The notes below the pieces were generated by a model. It saw nothing but the letters and a program-made list of their open reading frames with translations, had not been told where the DNA came from and made no database searches. A program made the position numbers and the translations under genes. Shown here piece after piece: positions 53,863 to 64,000 of a DNA stretch of 64,000 bases; positions within the stretch are counted from its first letter, which is position 1; each line of letters starts with the position of its first letter. The DNA comes from Omphiscola glabra (lineage: Eukaryota; Mollusca; Gastropoda; Lymnaeidae): positions 620,001-684,000 of the forward strand of contig OZ024809.1 of assembly GCA_964017045.1 (NCBI GenBank). Reading direction: 5' to 3'.

Positions 53863-56800
53863 TTAGACCTTTATCTCACTTTGAAAATATCAAACTTCAT
53901 ATTTCACTTTGAACATATCAAACTTCGTATCTCACTTTGAACATATCAAACTTCATATTTCAGTTTGAAAATATCAAACTTCATATTTCACTTTGAACAT
54001 ATCAAACTTCATATGTCAGTTTGAAAATATCAAACTTCATATCTCACGTTGAACATATCAAACTTCATATTTCACTTTGAAAATATCAAACTTCAAATCT
54101 CAATATCAAACTTTATATCTCACTTTGAAAATATCAAACTTCATATTTCACTTTGAACATATCAAACTTTATATCTCACTTTGAACATATCAAACTTCAT
54201 ATTTCAGTTTGAACATATCAAACTTCATATTTCACTTTGAAAATATCAAACTTCATATCTCACTTTGAACATATCAAACTTTATATCTCACTTTGAAAAT
54301 ATCAAACTTCATATTTCACTTTGAACATATCAAACTTTAATTCTCACTTTGAAAATATCAAACTTCATATTTCCCTTTGAACATATCAAACTTCATATCT
54401 CATTTTGAACTAATCAAACTTTATATCTCACTTTGAAAATATCAAACTTCATATTTCACTTTGAACATATCAAACTTCATATCTCACTTTGAACATATCA
54501 AACTTTATATCTCACTTTGAAAATATCAAACTTCATATTTCTCTTTGAACATATCAAACTTCATATTTCAGTTTGAACATATCAAACTTCATATTTCACT
54601 TTGAACATATCAAACTTCATATTTCAGTTTGAACATATCAAACTTCATATTCACTTTGAAAATATCAAACTTCATATTTCAGTTTGAACATATCAAACTT
54701 CATATCTCACTTTGAACATATCAAATTTCATATTTCATTTGAACATATCAAACTTTATATCTCACTTTGAACATATCAAACTTCATTTTTCAGTTTGAAC
54801 ATATCAAACTTCATATTTCACTTTGAAAATATCAAACTTCATATCTCACTTTGAACATATCAAACTTTATATCTCACTTTGAACATATAAAACTTCATAT
54901 TTCACTTTGAAAATATCAAACTTCATATGTCACTTTGAACATATCAAACTTCATATGTCACTTTGAACATATCAAACTTCATATTTCCCTTTGAACATAT
55001 CAAACTTCATATTTCAGTTTGAACATATCAAACTTCATATTACACTTTGAATATATCAAACTTCATATTTCAGTTTGAACATATCAAACTTCATATTTCA
55101 CTTTGAACATATCAAACTTCATATTTCAGTTTGAACATATCAAACTTCATATTTCACTTTGAACATATCACAAACTTCATATTTCACTTTGAACATATCA
55201 AACTTCATATTTCACTTTGAACATATCAAACTTCATATTTCAGTTTGAACATATCAAACTTCATATTTCACTTTGAACATATCAAACTTCATATCTCACT
55301 TTGAACATATCAAACTTCATATCTCACTTTGAACATATCAAAACTTTATATCGCTCTTTGAACATATCAAACTTCATATTTCAGTTTGAACATATCAAAC
55401 TTCATATTTCACTTTGAAAATATCAAACTTCATATCTCACTTTGAACATATCAAACTTTTTTTCTCACTTTGAAAATATCAAACTTCATATTTCACTTTG
55501 AACATATCAAACTTTATATCTCACTTTGAAAATATCAAACTTCATAGTTCCCTTTGAACATATCAAACTTCATATCTCATTTTGAACATATCAAACTTTA
55601 TATCTCACTTTGAAAATATCAAACTTCATATTTCACTTTGAACATATCAAACTTCATATCTCACTTTGAACATATCAAACTTTATATCTCACTTTGAAAA
55701 TATCAAACTTCATATTTCACTTTGAACATATCAAACTTAATATCTCACTTTGAACATATCAAACTTCATATTTCAGTTTGAAAATATCAAGCTTCATATC
55801 TCACTTTGAACATATCAAACTTTATATCTCACTTTGAAAATATCAAACTTCATATTTCACTTTGAACATATCAAACTTCATATTTCACTTTGAACATATC
55901 ACACTTTATATCTCACTTTGAACATATCAAACTTCATATTTCAGTTTGAACATATCAAACTTCATATTTCACTTTGAAAATATCAAACTTCATATCTCAC
56001 TTTGAACATATCAAACTTTATATCTCACTTTGAACATATCAAACTTCATATTTCACTTTGAAAATATCAAACTTCATATGTCACTTTGAACATATCAAAC
56101 TTTATATCTCACTTTGAAAATATCAAACTTCATATTTCACTTTGAACATATCAAACTTCATATTTCAGTTTGAACATATCAAACTTCATATTACACTTTG
56201 AAAATATCAAACTTCATATTTCAGTTTGAACATATCAAACTTCATATTTCACATTGAACATATCAAACTTCATATATAAGTTTGAACATATCAAACTTCA
56301 TATTTCACTTTGAAAATATCAAACTTCATATCTCACTTTGAACATATCAAACTTCATATTTCACTTTGAACATATCAAACTTCATATTTCAGTTTGAACA
56401 TATCAAACTTCATATTTCACTTTGAACATATCAAACTTCATATCTCACTTTGAACATATCAAACTTCATATTTCAGTTTGAACATATCAAACTTCATATT
56501 TCACTTTGAACATATCAAACTTCATATTTCACTTTGAACATATCAAACTTCATATCTCACTTTGAACATATCAAACTTCATATTTCACTTTGAACATATA
56601 AAACTTCATCTTTCACTTTGAACATATCAAACTTCATATTTCCCTTTGAACATATCAAACTTTATATCTCACTTTGAACATATCAAACTTTATATCTCAC
56701 TTTGAACATATCAAAACTTTATAACTCACTTTGAACATATCAAACTTCATATCTCACCTTGAACATATCAAACTTAATATCTCACTTTGAACATATCAAA

Positions 56801-57020
56801 CTTTATATCTCACTTTTAACATATCAAACTTCATATCTCACTTTGAACATATCAAACTCCATATCTCACTTTGAACATATCAAACTTCATATTTCACTTT
56901 GAACATATCAAACTCATCTTTCACTTTGAACATATCAAACTTCATATTTCACTTTGAACATATCAAACTTCATATTTCCCTTTGAACATATCAAGACTCC
57001 ATAATTGATATTTCAGTTTG
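53863..57020. repeat. Minisatellite, 28-bp unit, about 112 copies
   Basis: The unit is TCACTTTGAACATATCAAAC plus TTCATATT. Subtypes are GAAAATATC, TTCAGTTTGAAC and TTTATATC, intermixed. Many single-base indels and substitutions show it is older than the 45-bp array. Confidence 0.97.
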
Positions 57021-57023
57021 AAC

Positions 57024-57525
57024 AAATTCGCATGCAGGACCAACCTATTTTGAAATGATATAATGGCAGGACCAACCTATTTTGAAATGATATAATGGCA
57101 GGACCAAGCTATTTTGAAATGATATAATGGCAGGACCAATCTATTTTGAAATGATATAATGGCAGGACCAATCTATTTGGAAATTATATAATGACAGGAC
57201 CAACCTATTTTGAAATGATATAATGACAGGACCAACCTATTTTGAAATGATATGACAGGACCAACCTATTTTGAAATGATATAATGGCAGGACCAACCTA
57301 TTTTGAAATGATATAATGGCAGGACCAACCTATTTTGAAATGATATAATGACAGGACCAACCTATTTTGAAATGATATAATGGCAGGACCAACCTATTTT
57401 GAAATGATATAATGACAGGACCAACCTATTTTGAAATGATATAATGGCAGGACCAACCTATTTTGAAATGATATAATAGCAGGACCAACCTATTTTGAAA
57501 TGATATAATGACAGGACCAACCTAC
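57024..57525. repeat. Minisatellite, 32-bp unit, about 15 copies
   Basis: The unit is AATGGCAGGACCAACCTATT plus TTGAAATGATAT, with GACAGG and AAGC/AATC variants. Confidence 0.96.
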
Positions 57526-57557
57526 AGACTCAATGCTTAAGCTACGTGCCAAATTTC

Positions 57558-57768
57558 AGGTGTGTAGCTGTCCCCAAGGTGTGTAGCTGTCCCCAAGGTG
57601 TGTAGCTGTCCCCAAGGTGTGTAGCTGTCCCCAAGGTGTGTAGCTGTCCCCAAGGTGTGTAGCTGTCCCCAAGGTGTGTAGCTGTCCCCAAGGTGTGTAG
57701 CTGTCCCCAAGGTGTGTAGCTGTCCCCAAGGTGTGTAGCTGTCCCCAAGGTGTGTAGCTGTCCCCAAA
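57558..57768. repeat. Minisatellite, 19-bp unit, 11 copies
   Basis: Perfect copies of CTGTCCCCAAGGTGTGTAG, open in all three minus frames. Confidence 0.98.
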
Positions 57769-57784
57769 CCAGGGATGCCATGGG

Positions 57785-57970
57785 CGTATCACTATCATCA
57801 TTGTAAATTTAAAGGGCTTATCACTATCAGCAGTTGAATGGGCTTATCACTGTGAACAGTTGAAAGGGCTTATCACTATCATCAGTGTAAATTTAAAGGG
57901 CTTATCACTATCAGCAGTTGAATGGGCTTATCAATATGAACAGTTGAAAGGGCTCATCACTATCATCAGT
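57785..57970. repeat. Higher-order repeat, about 83-bp unit, 2 copies
   Basis: Each large unit contains three variants of GGGCTTATCACTATC..CAGTTGAA, one of them with GTAAATTTAAA. Confidence 0.88.
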
Positions 57971-58412
57971 TGATGTGTTGTCACATCCTAACTGTGTGAG
58001 CAAAATCCGAACAAAAATCTCCCATAGTCATTGGAGACCGACCACACGGTAATGATATTTCCAAAGACAGCACAGACAGCACCCATTCATTCGAAAGCTG
58101 AAGTGCGGCAGACGACACAAAAAGTCCGCTAACAAGCTGGTTGGTCACGTGATAAAGTTGTTAGCTTGCCTGGCAGTCCGCCTAATTCTGTATGCCGTGA
58201 CTTGGCGGATTGTACTTATTTCTTGTTTGCTTTATTGATGAAGGCGGTATTAGATACAAATACTTAATGGTCAAACATTCTAGTATTTTGGCATCTGTAT
58301 ATTTTGTTAAGTTTGAGATGACCAGCAGTTTCTGGGGCTTGTAAAGTTTAATCTTTCTTTGTTATGTGCCTCGGTCATTTTATGCCCAGATTCCCGAACA
58401 TTTAGATTCCAG
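57971..58412. other. Unique spacer
   Basis: AAAAATCTCCCATAGTCATT at about 58013-58033 resembles AAAATCTCCCCTAGTCAATG at 1288-1307. Nothing else is seen. Confidence 0.4.
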
Positions 58413-58544
58413 TTAAGGCAACGACAATGGACACTGTGTGACATCTGTCAGTATATGGTCAAGAAGATGTTGGACTGCTTAAATTGGGTCCCAGTTAGTT
58501 GTCTCAGTTGGTGTGCAGACAAAAAGCAATTTAGTTTTAATTAA
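58413..58544 (+). CDS. Possible terminal exon with saposin-like CxxC start
   Basis: After ATTTAGATTCCAG (acceptor-like, ending 58412) a frame reads LRQRQWTLCDICQYMVKKML followed by DCLNWVPVSCLSWCADKKQF and SFN, stopping at TAA 58542-58544. An AATAAA signal follows 28 bp later. LCDICQYMVKKM matches the start of saposin-B domains (C-x-x-C followed by an amphipathic helix), as known from prosaposins. The rest does not follow the domain (no N-x-T/E-rich stretch, wrong cysteine spacing). It may be a truncated or decayed exon, or an internal exon with a weak donor at CCA/GTTAGT. The poly-pyrimidine tract is poor. Confidence 0.3.
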   Translation, partial: LRQRQWTLCDICQYMVKKMLDCLNWVPVSCLSWCADKKQFSFN

Positions 58545-58571
58545 ATATCCCCTAAAAAACAAAGATTTTCT

Positions 58572-58577
58572 AATAAA
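58572..58577 (+). terminator. Poly(A) signal AATAAA
   Basis: CTAATAAAATCC lies 28 bp after the TAA of the putative exon at 58413-58544. It is meaningful only if that exon is real. Confidence 0.3.
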
Positions 58578-58670
58578 ATCCTTTGTGTGTATTTTTCATT
58601 GTTTCATATTAATATTCCAATGACACCCCCCCCCTCCCTCCCCAATCGCTTTTACAGCGCAGATTTAGTT

Positions 58671-58745
58671 CACCAATTAGTTCACCAATTATTTCACCAA
58701 TTAGTTCACCAATTATTTCACCAATTAGTTCACCAATTATTTCAG
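58671..58745. repeat. 12-bp repeat, about 6 copies
   Basis: TTCACCAATTAG alternating with TTCACCAATTAT. Confidence 0.93.
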
Positions 58746-58865
58746 AAAAACAAAAGAAAATATTACGCACCAAACGCACTTGCGATATTTTTAAAAATCT
58801 CTGGACTTTTATTTTGTGAAATCGGTGACGTCATATTTCCATTCACCTTACACTTGAAAATTAAT

Positions 58866-59050
58866 AAAAAACTGATCTTTGGGGGTTGGGGCCAAAAATT
58901 TGAAAGAATGTGTTGTCATCGGCAACGAGTCTATGTCCCATATTTCAGCTAGACAGGTTGACGGGAAGTGGGTCAATTAGCCGTATGAAGATTTTGCTAC
59001 ACACCGAGCAAGAAAGAGACATGAAGAAAAGGGAAGTTAATATAAAGGAT
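58866..59050 (+). mobile_element. Dispersed repeat fragment, copy B
   Basis: Diverged homologue of 498-656. It carries GTTGTCATCGGCAACGAGTC, absent as such from copy A, then CTATGT..TTTCAGCT, TGACGGGAAGTGGGTCAATTA and a tail ending TATAAAGGAT. The same orientation and order of blocks show common descent. Confidence 0.75.
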
Positions 59051-59394
59051 TTAAAAATTTTAAGAGTGCTCTGGTTGATGCTGGTTCTAAAGTGATGTTT
59101 TCTTTCACTCAACAAACAAGTCACACATGACACATAAACACATGACACATAAACACATGACACATCACACAAGACAGATTGTAGTTTGTGTATTAAAACA
59201 TCATTGAAAAACAATGACCCAAATTGAGCATATCAATGTTTTAATATCATTATTTCCTAACAAGTCATTACATTTACAAATTGACAATTGTGTCAACAAA
59301 ACAGCAAGAAATGTTTACAAGAAGTTTATTGATAAAAGTGCTGCCAACTTTAAACCTTGGTTTGCCTTGGTTTTAATGTTGACAGTCATACAAA
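59051..59394. other. AT-rich spacer
   Basis: A small ACACATGACACATAA repeat lies at 59120-59165. No gene is seen. Confidence 0.45.
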
Positions 59395-59680
59395 GTTAAA
59401 TTTTGGCTGGTTTAGTTGAGACCAGAATTTTGACTGTTTGTCAGTCGTACATAACTAAATTTTGGCTGGTTTAGTTGAGACCAGAATTTTGACTGTTTGT
59501 CAGTCGTACATAACTAAATTTTGGCTGGTTTAGTTGAGACCAGAATTTTGACTGTTTGTCAGTCGTACATAACTAAATTTTGGCTGGCTTTCTTGAGACC
59601 AGAATTTTGACTGTTTGTCAGTTGTACATAACTAAATTTTGGCTGGTTTAGTTGAGACCAGAATTTTGACTGGCTTGATG
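59395..59680. repeat. Minisatellite, 59-bp unit, 5 copies
   Basis: The unit starts ACTAAATTTTGGCTGGTTTA and ends GTCAGTCGTACATA. This is the longest unit in the window. Confidence 0.96.
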
Positions 59681-59837
59681 AGCTCCACCATTTCATGTTT
59701 TTTGAGAAGTTGTCTTGCTTGACCGCACGGCTCTAACACCAGGGATATCTCCACATTACAGGATTCTGTACGGAAATAAAACAAGTGTTTTTTAAATTTA
59801 TTGATATGCTTAAATGAACTTTTTGATGTCAAACAGA

Positions 59838-60646
59838 GATTCTTCATTCTATTTGTCAGACAGAATCTCTTCATTCTATTTGTCAGAAAGAATCTCTTCA
59901 TTCTATTTGTCAGACAGAATCTCTTCATTCTATTTGTCAGACAGAATCTCTTCATTCTATTTGTCAGACAGAATCTCTTCATTCTATTTGTCAGACAGAA
60001 TCTCTTCATTCTATTTGTCAGACAGAATCTCTTCATTCTATTTGTCAGACAGAATCTCTTCATTCTATTTGTCAGACAGAATCTCTTCATTATATTTGTC
60101 AGACAGAATCTCTTCATTCTATTTGTCAGACAGAATCTCTTCATTCTATTTGTCAGACAGAATCTCTTCATTCTATTTGTCAGACAGAATCTCTTCATTC
60201 TATTTGTCAGACAGAATCTCTTCATTCTATTTGTCAGACAGAATCTCTTCATTCTATTTGTCAGACAGAATCTCTTCATTCTATTTGTCAGACAGAATCT
60301 CTTCATTCTATTTGTCAGACAGAATCTCTTCATTCTATTTGTCAGACAGAATCTCTTCATTCTATTTGTCAGACAGAATCTCTTCATTCTATTTGTCAGA
60401 CAGAATCTCTTCATTCTATTTGTCAGACAGAATCTCTTCATTCTATTTGTCAGACAGAATCTCTTCATTCTATTTGTCAGACAGAATCTCTTCATTCTAT
60501 TTGTCAGACAGAATCTCTTCATTCTATTTGTCAGACAGAATCTCTTCATTCTATTTGTCAGACAGAATCTCTTCATTCTATTTGTCAGACAGAATCTCTT
60601 CATTCTATTTGTCAGACAGAATCTCTTCATTCTATTTGTCAGAGTC
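59838..60646. repeat. Minisatellite, 27-bp unit, about 30 copies
   Basis: The unit is TCTTCATTCTATTTGTCAGA plus CAGAATC, extremely homogeneous with no indels. Three frames are open (9 codons per unit). The minus frame 59632-60630 reads MKRFCLTNR repeats followed by a 70-residue non-repeat tail through 59-bp-array sequence. I treat it as an artefact. Confidence 0.98.
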
Positions 60647-60691
60647 TCTTGAGATCAAAATATAAAACAAAAACACTAATGGCAACAGGTC

Positions 60692-62830
60692 CTGCAATAT
60701 GACATGGGACATAACCCACCTGACTGTAAGACATGGGACATAACCCACCTGACTGTAAGACATGGGATATAACCCACCTGACTGTAAGACATGGGGCATA
60801 ACCCACCTGACTGTAAGACATGGGACATAACCCACCTGACTGTAAGACATGGGATATAACCCACCTGACTGTAAGACATGGGGCATAACCCACCTGACTG
60901 TAAGACATGGGGCATAACCCACCTGACTGTAAGACATGGGACATAACCCACCTGACTGTAAGACATGGGATATAACCCACCTGACTGTAAGACATGGGGC
61001 ATAACCCACCTGACTGTAAGACATGGGGCATAACCCACCTGACTGTAAGACATGGGACATAACCCACCTGACTGTAAGACATGGGACATAACCCACCTGA
61101 CTGTAAGACATGGGACATAACCCACCTGACTGTAAGACATGGGACATAACCCACCTGACTGTAAGACATGGGATATAACCCACCTGACTGTAAGACATGG
61201 GACATAACCCACCTGACTGTAAGACATGGGACATAACCCACCTGACTGTAAGACATGGGGCATAACCCACCTGACTGTAAGACATGGGACATAACCCACC
61301 TGACTGTAAGACATGGGACATAACCCACCTGACTGTAAGACATGGGACATAACCCACCTGACTGTAAGACATGGGACATAACCCACCTGACTGTAAGACA
61401 TGGGACATAACCCACCTGACTGTAATACATGGGGCATAACCCACCTGACTGTAAGACATGGGACATAACCCACCTGACTGTAAGACATGGGACATAACCC
61501 ACCTGACTGTAAGACATGGGACATAACCCACCTGACTGTAAGACATGGGGCATAACCCACCTGACTGTAAGACATGGGGCATAACCCACCTGACTGTAAG
61601 ACATGGGACATAACCCACCTGACTGTAAGACATGGGACATAACCCACCTGACTGTAAGACATGGGACATAACCCACCTGACCATAAGACATGGGACATAA
61701 CCCACCTGACTGTAAGACATGGGGCATAACCCACCTGACTGTAAGACATGGGATATAACCCACCTGACCGTAAGACATGGGACATAACCCATCTGACTGT
61801 AAGACATGGGACATAACCCACCTGACCATAAGACATGGGACATAACCCACCTGACTGTAAGACATGGGACATAACCCACCTGACCATAAGACATGGGACA
61901 TAACCCACCTGACTGTAAGACATGGGACATAACCCACCTGATCATAAGACATGGGACATAACCCACCTGACCATAAGACATGGGACATAACCCACCTGAC
62001 CATAAGACATGGGACATAACCCACCTGACCATAAGACAAGGCACATAACCCACCTGACCATAAGGCATGGCACATAACCCACCTGACCATAAGGCATGGT
62101 ACATAACCCACCTGACCATAAGGCATGGGACATAACCCACCTGACTGTAAGACATGGGACATAACCCACCTGACTGTAAGACATGGGACATAACCCACCT
62201 GACTGTAAGACATGGGGCATAACCCACCTGACTGTAAGACATGGGACATAACCCACCTGACTGTAAGACATGGGATATAACCCACCTGACTGTAAGACAT
62301 GGGGCATAACCCACCTGACTGTAAGACATGGGACATAACCCACCTGACTGTAAGACATGGGACATAACCCACCTGACTGTAAGACATGGGACATAACCCA
62401 CCTGACTGTAAGACATGGGACATAACCCACCTGACTGTAAGACATGGGATATAACCCACCTGACTGTAAGACATGGGACATAACCCACCTGACTGTAAGA
62501 CATGGGGCATAACCCACCTGACTGTAAGACATGGGGCATAACCCACCTGACTGTAAGACATGGGACATAACCCACCTGACTGTTAGACATGGGACATAAC
62601 CCACCTGACCATAAGGCATGGCACATAACCCACCTGACCATAAGGCATGGCACATAACCCACCTGACCATAAGGCATGGCACATAACCCACCTGACCATA
62701 AGGCATGGCACATAACCCACCTGACCATAAGACATGGGGCATAACCCACCTGACTGTAAGACATGGGGCATAACCCACCTGACTGTAAGACATGGGACAT
62801 AACCCACCTGACCATAAGGCATGGGACATA
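60692..62830. repeat. Minisatellite, 29-bp unit, about 73 copies
   Basis: The unit is TGACTGTAAGACATGGGACA plus TAACCCACC. Subtypes are GGGGCATAA, GGGATATAA and a CCATAAG/GGCATGGCACA group clustered at 61930-62120 and 62600-62730. No stop occurs in any minus phase, producing minus frames of up to 727 residues. Confidence 0.98.
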
Positions 62831-62949
62831 ACAACCTCTGTGTCCAGTCTGTGCCTCAGATTACTCAGCCTTGTCCATCCTGATTTGGGTGGACAGACCA
62901 GCTGACTCTGCTGGTCAGGGTACTTAACCTGATGGGGAAATAAATTTGT
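62831..62949. other. Short unique spacer
   Basis: No feature recognised. Confidence 0.4.
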
Positions 62950-63450
62950 CACTATAAATTATCTATTCACATTCATATGTCATTTCATTATAAATTAAAT
63001 AGTCATAATCATATATAATTTCATTGTAAATTATCTAGTCACAATCATATATCATTTCATTATAAATTATCTAGTCACAATCATTTATCATTTCATTATA
63101 AATTTTCTAGTCACAATCATATATCATTTCATTATAAATTATCTAGTCACAATCATATATCATTTCATTATAAATTATCTAGTCACAATCACATATCATT
63201 TCATTATAAATTAACTAGTCACAATCATGTATCATTTCATTATAAATTATCTAGTCACAATCATTTATCATTTCATTATAAATTTTCTAGTCACAATCAT
63301 ATATCATTTCATTATAAATTATCTAGACACAATCATGTATCTTTTAATTATAAATTATCTAGTCACAATCATATATCATTTCATTATAAATTATCTAGTC
63401 ACAATCATATATCATTTCATTATAAATTATCTAGTCACAATCTTATATCA
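62950..63450. repeat. Minisatellite, 36-bp unit, about 14 copies
   Basis: The unit is TATCATTTCATTATAAATTA plus TCTAGTCACAATCATA. A two-unit pattern with TCATTTATC and TTTTCTAG recurs 180 bp apart. Confidence 0.96.
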
Positions 63451-63499
63451 CAGTTGATGACATCAGAGCACTTTGAGCATGCTAGAACTAGAATAACAT

Positions 63500-63670
63500 G
63501 GACACAAGAGCTATAAAAGTAATCAATCATCATATCACTATAAATGATATCGCAATATATGCATATATCACTATAACTTCATATCACTATACATTCATAT
63601 AAAACTATAGCTTCATATATCATTATAACTTCATATATATAGCTTCATATATCACAATAACTTCATATAT
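63500..63670. repeat. AT-rich degenerate repeat
   Basis: Loose copies of ATATCA(C/T)(T/A)ATAACTTCAT around 18-22 bp long. Confidence 0.8.
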
Positions 63671-64000
63671 TCATACCCATGTTTCAAATGCTAATATTTC
63701 AACACCATTTTGACCAACCTTAATTTTCACAGTCTTCACATCAGTGACATTTTCGATCATCGCCACCACACGAAGGCCAGCGGTCAACCCGGCGGCCATT
63801 TTGATCGCAGTCTCTTGATTTTCCACCGGCTCCTCTATGGTTGCGCTGACCTTCCGCACCCCACGGAGATGCGGGACGGCACTAGGTCTCAGGAGAGACA
63901 ATCCCGTCTGCAGTATGCTGTGTGTGACTTGGAGGTGGGAGGAGTCAATCAGGTCAAAGTTGGACAGTAAGTGATGGGTCACCACATCAGATGGACAGCC
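63671..64000 (-). CDS. Probable 3' coding exon, partial, unidentified protein
   Basis: A minus-strand frame is open from the window edge (GCPSDVVTHHLLSNFDLIDS...) to a TGA at 63671-63673, ending ...GQNGVEILAFETWV. About 109 residues are visible. Composition is ordinary and mixed (AIKMAAGLTAGLRVVAMIEN, DVKTVKIKVGQNGVEILAF), quite unlike the repeat-derived frames. The GC content is clearly higher than that of the AT-rich repeat that follows it, and the stop falls at this change of composition. The alternating hydrophobic pattern near the end suggests beta strands. I do not recognise the family. The frame continues beyond the window, so start and upstream exons are unseen. No AATAAA was found just downstream on the minus strand. 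A CTTAC block at 63968-63972 could be an exon boundary on either strand. Confidence 0.5.
   Translation of the reverse strand, partial: GCPSDVVTHHLLSNFDLIDSSHLQVTHSILQTGLSLLRPSAVPHLRGVRKVSATIEEPVENQETAIKMAAGLTAGLRVVAMIENVTDVKTVKIKVGQNGVEILAFETWV

Noticed and set aside
60632..62815. 727-residue minus-strand frame as a protein gene
   Set aside because: All three minus phases of the 29-bp unit are stop-free, so long frames are inevitable. There is no non-repeat leader or coding signature.

Overview
The window reads as eukaryotic nuclear DNA from an invertebrate, most likely a mollusc and perhaps a heterobranch gastropod. The evidence for eukaryote is a splice-acceptor-bounded terminal exon with an AATAAA signal, a tRNA-like SINE head, several MITE-type transposons with inverted termini, and no bacterial-style gene packing. 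The gastropod guess rests only on dispersed-repeat and transposon ends that I recall from snail sequence, so it is an inference.

About two thirds of the window (my tally, roughly 44 kb of 64 kb) is a back-to-back succession of more than 45 different minisatellite families with units of 12-59 bp. The largest are the 45-bp array (20713-26873), the 35-bp array (27420-31205), the 28-bp arrays (34348-36862 and 53863-57020), the 29-bp array (60692-62830), the 30-bp array (6972-8860) and the 24-bp array (15089-16772). Several have higher-order structure. Nearly every long open reading frame is simply a minisatellite read in a stop-free frame. The one possible exception is the 2091-residue frame over the 45-bp array, which starts with a unique, signal-peptide-like leader.

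The strips between arrays hold transposon relics: a 382-bp inverted-repeat element that split a 39-bp array (5438-5819), a MULE-like MITE with a 9-bp target duplication (14204-14470), a hAT MITE resembling OposCharlie/OC1 (17060-17239), a second hAT MITE (52292-52471), a TA-flanked MITE (53315-53476), a SINE head (about 51493-51575, minus) and two diverged copies of one dispersed repeat (498-656 and 58866-59050).

A tandem segmental duplication of about 7.1-7.2 kb (36326-43459 and 43460-50646) carries about ten minisatellites and a 3'-terminal coding exon (38019-38144, copy at 45167-45292) with its poly(A) signal. I saw no substitutions between the copies, only homopolymer and repeat-number differences, so this is either a very recent duplication or an assembly artefact.

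Real coding content is sparse: the duplicated terminal exon (PTB-like strand pattern), a possible saposin-like terminal exon (about 58413-58544), and a probable 3' exon on the minus strand running off the right edge (63671-64000). The simplest picture is intronic and intergenic DNA of large genes, filled by minisatellite growth and small transposons. No prokaryotic genes, operons, rRNA or CRISPR were seen.
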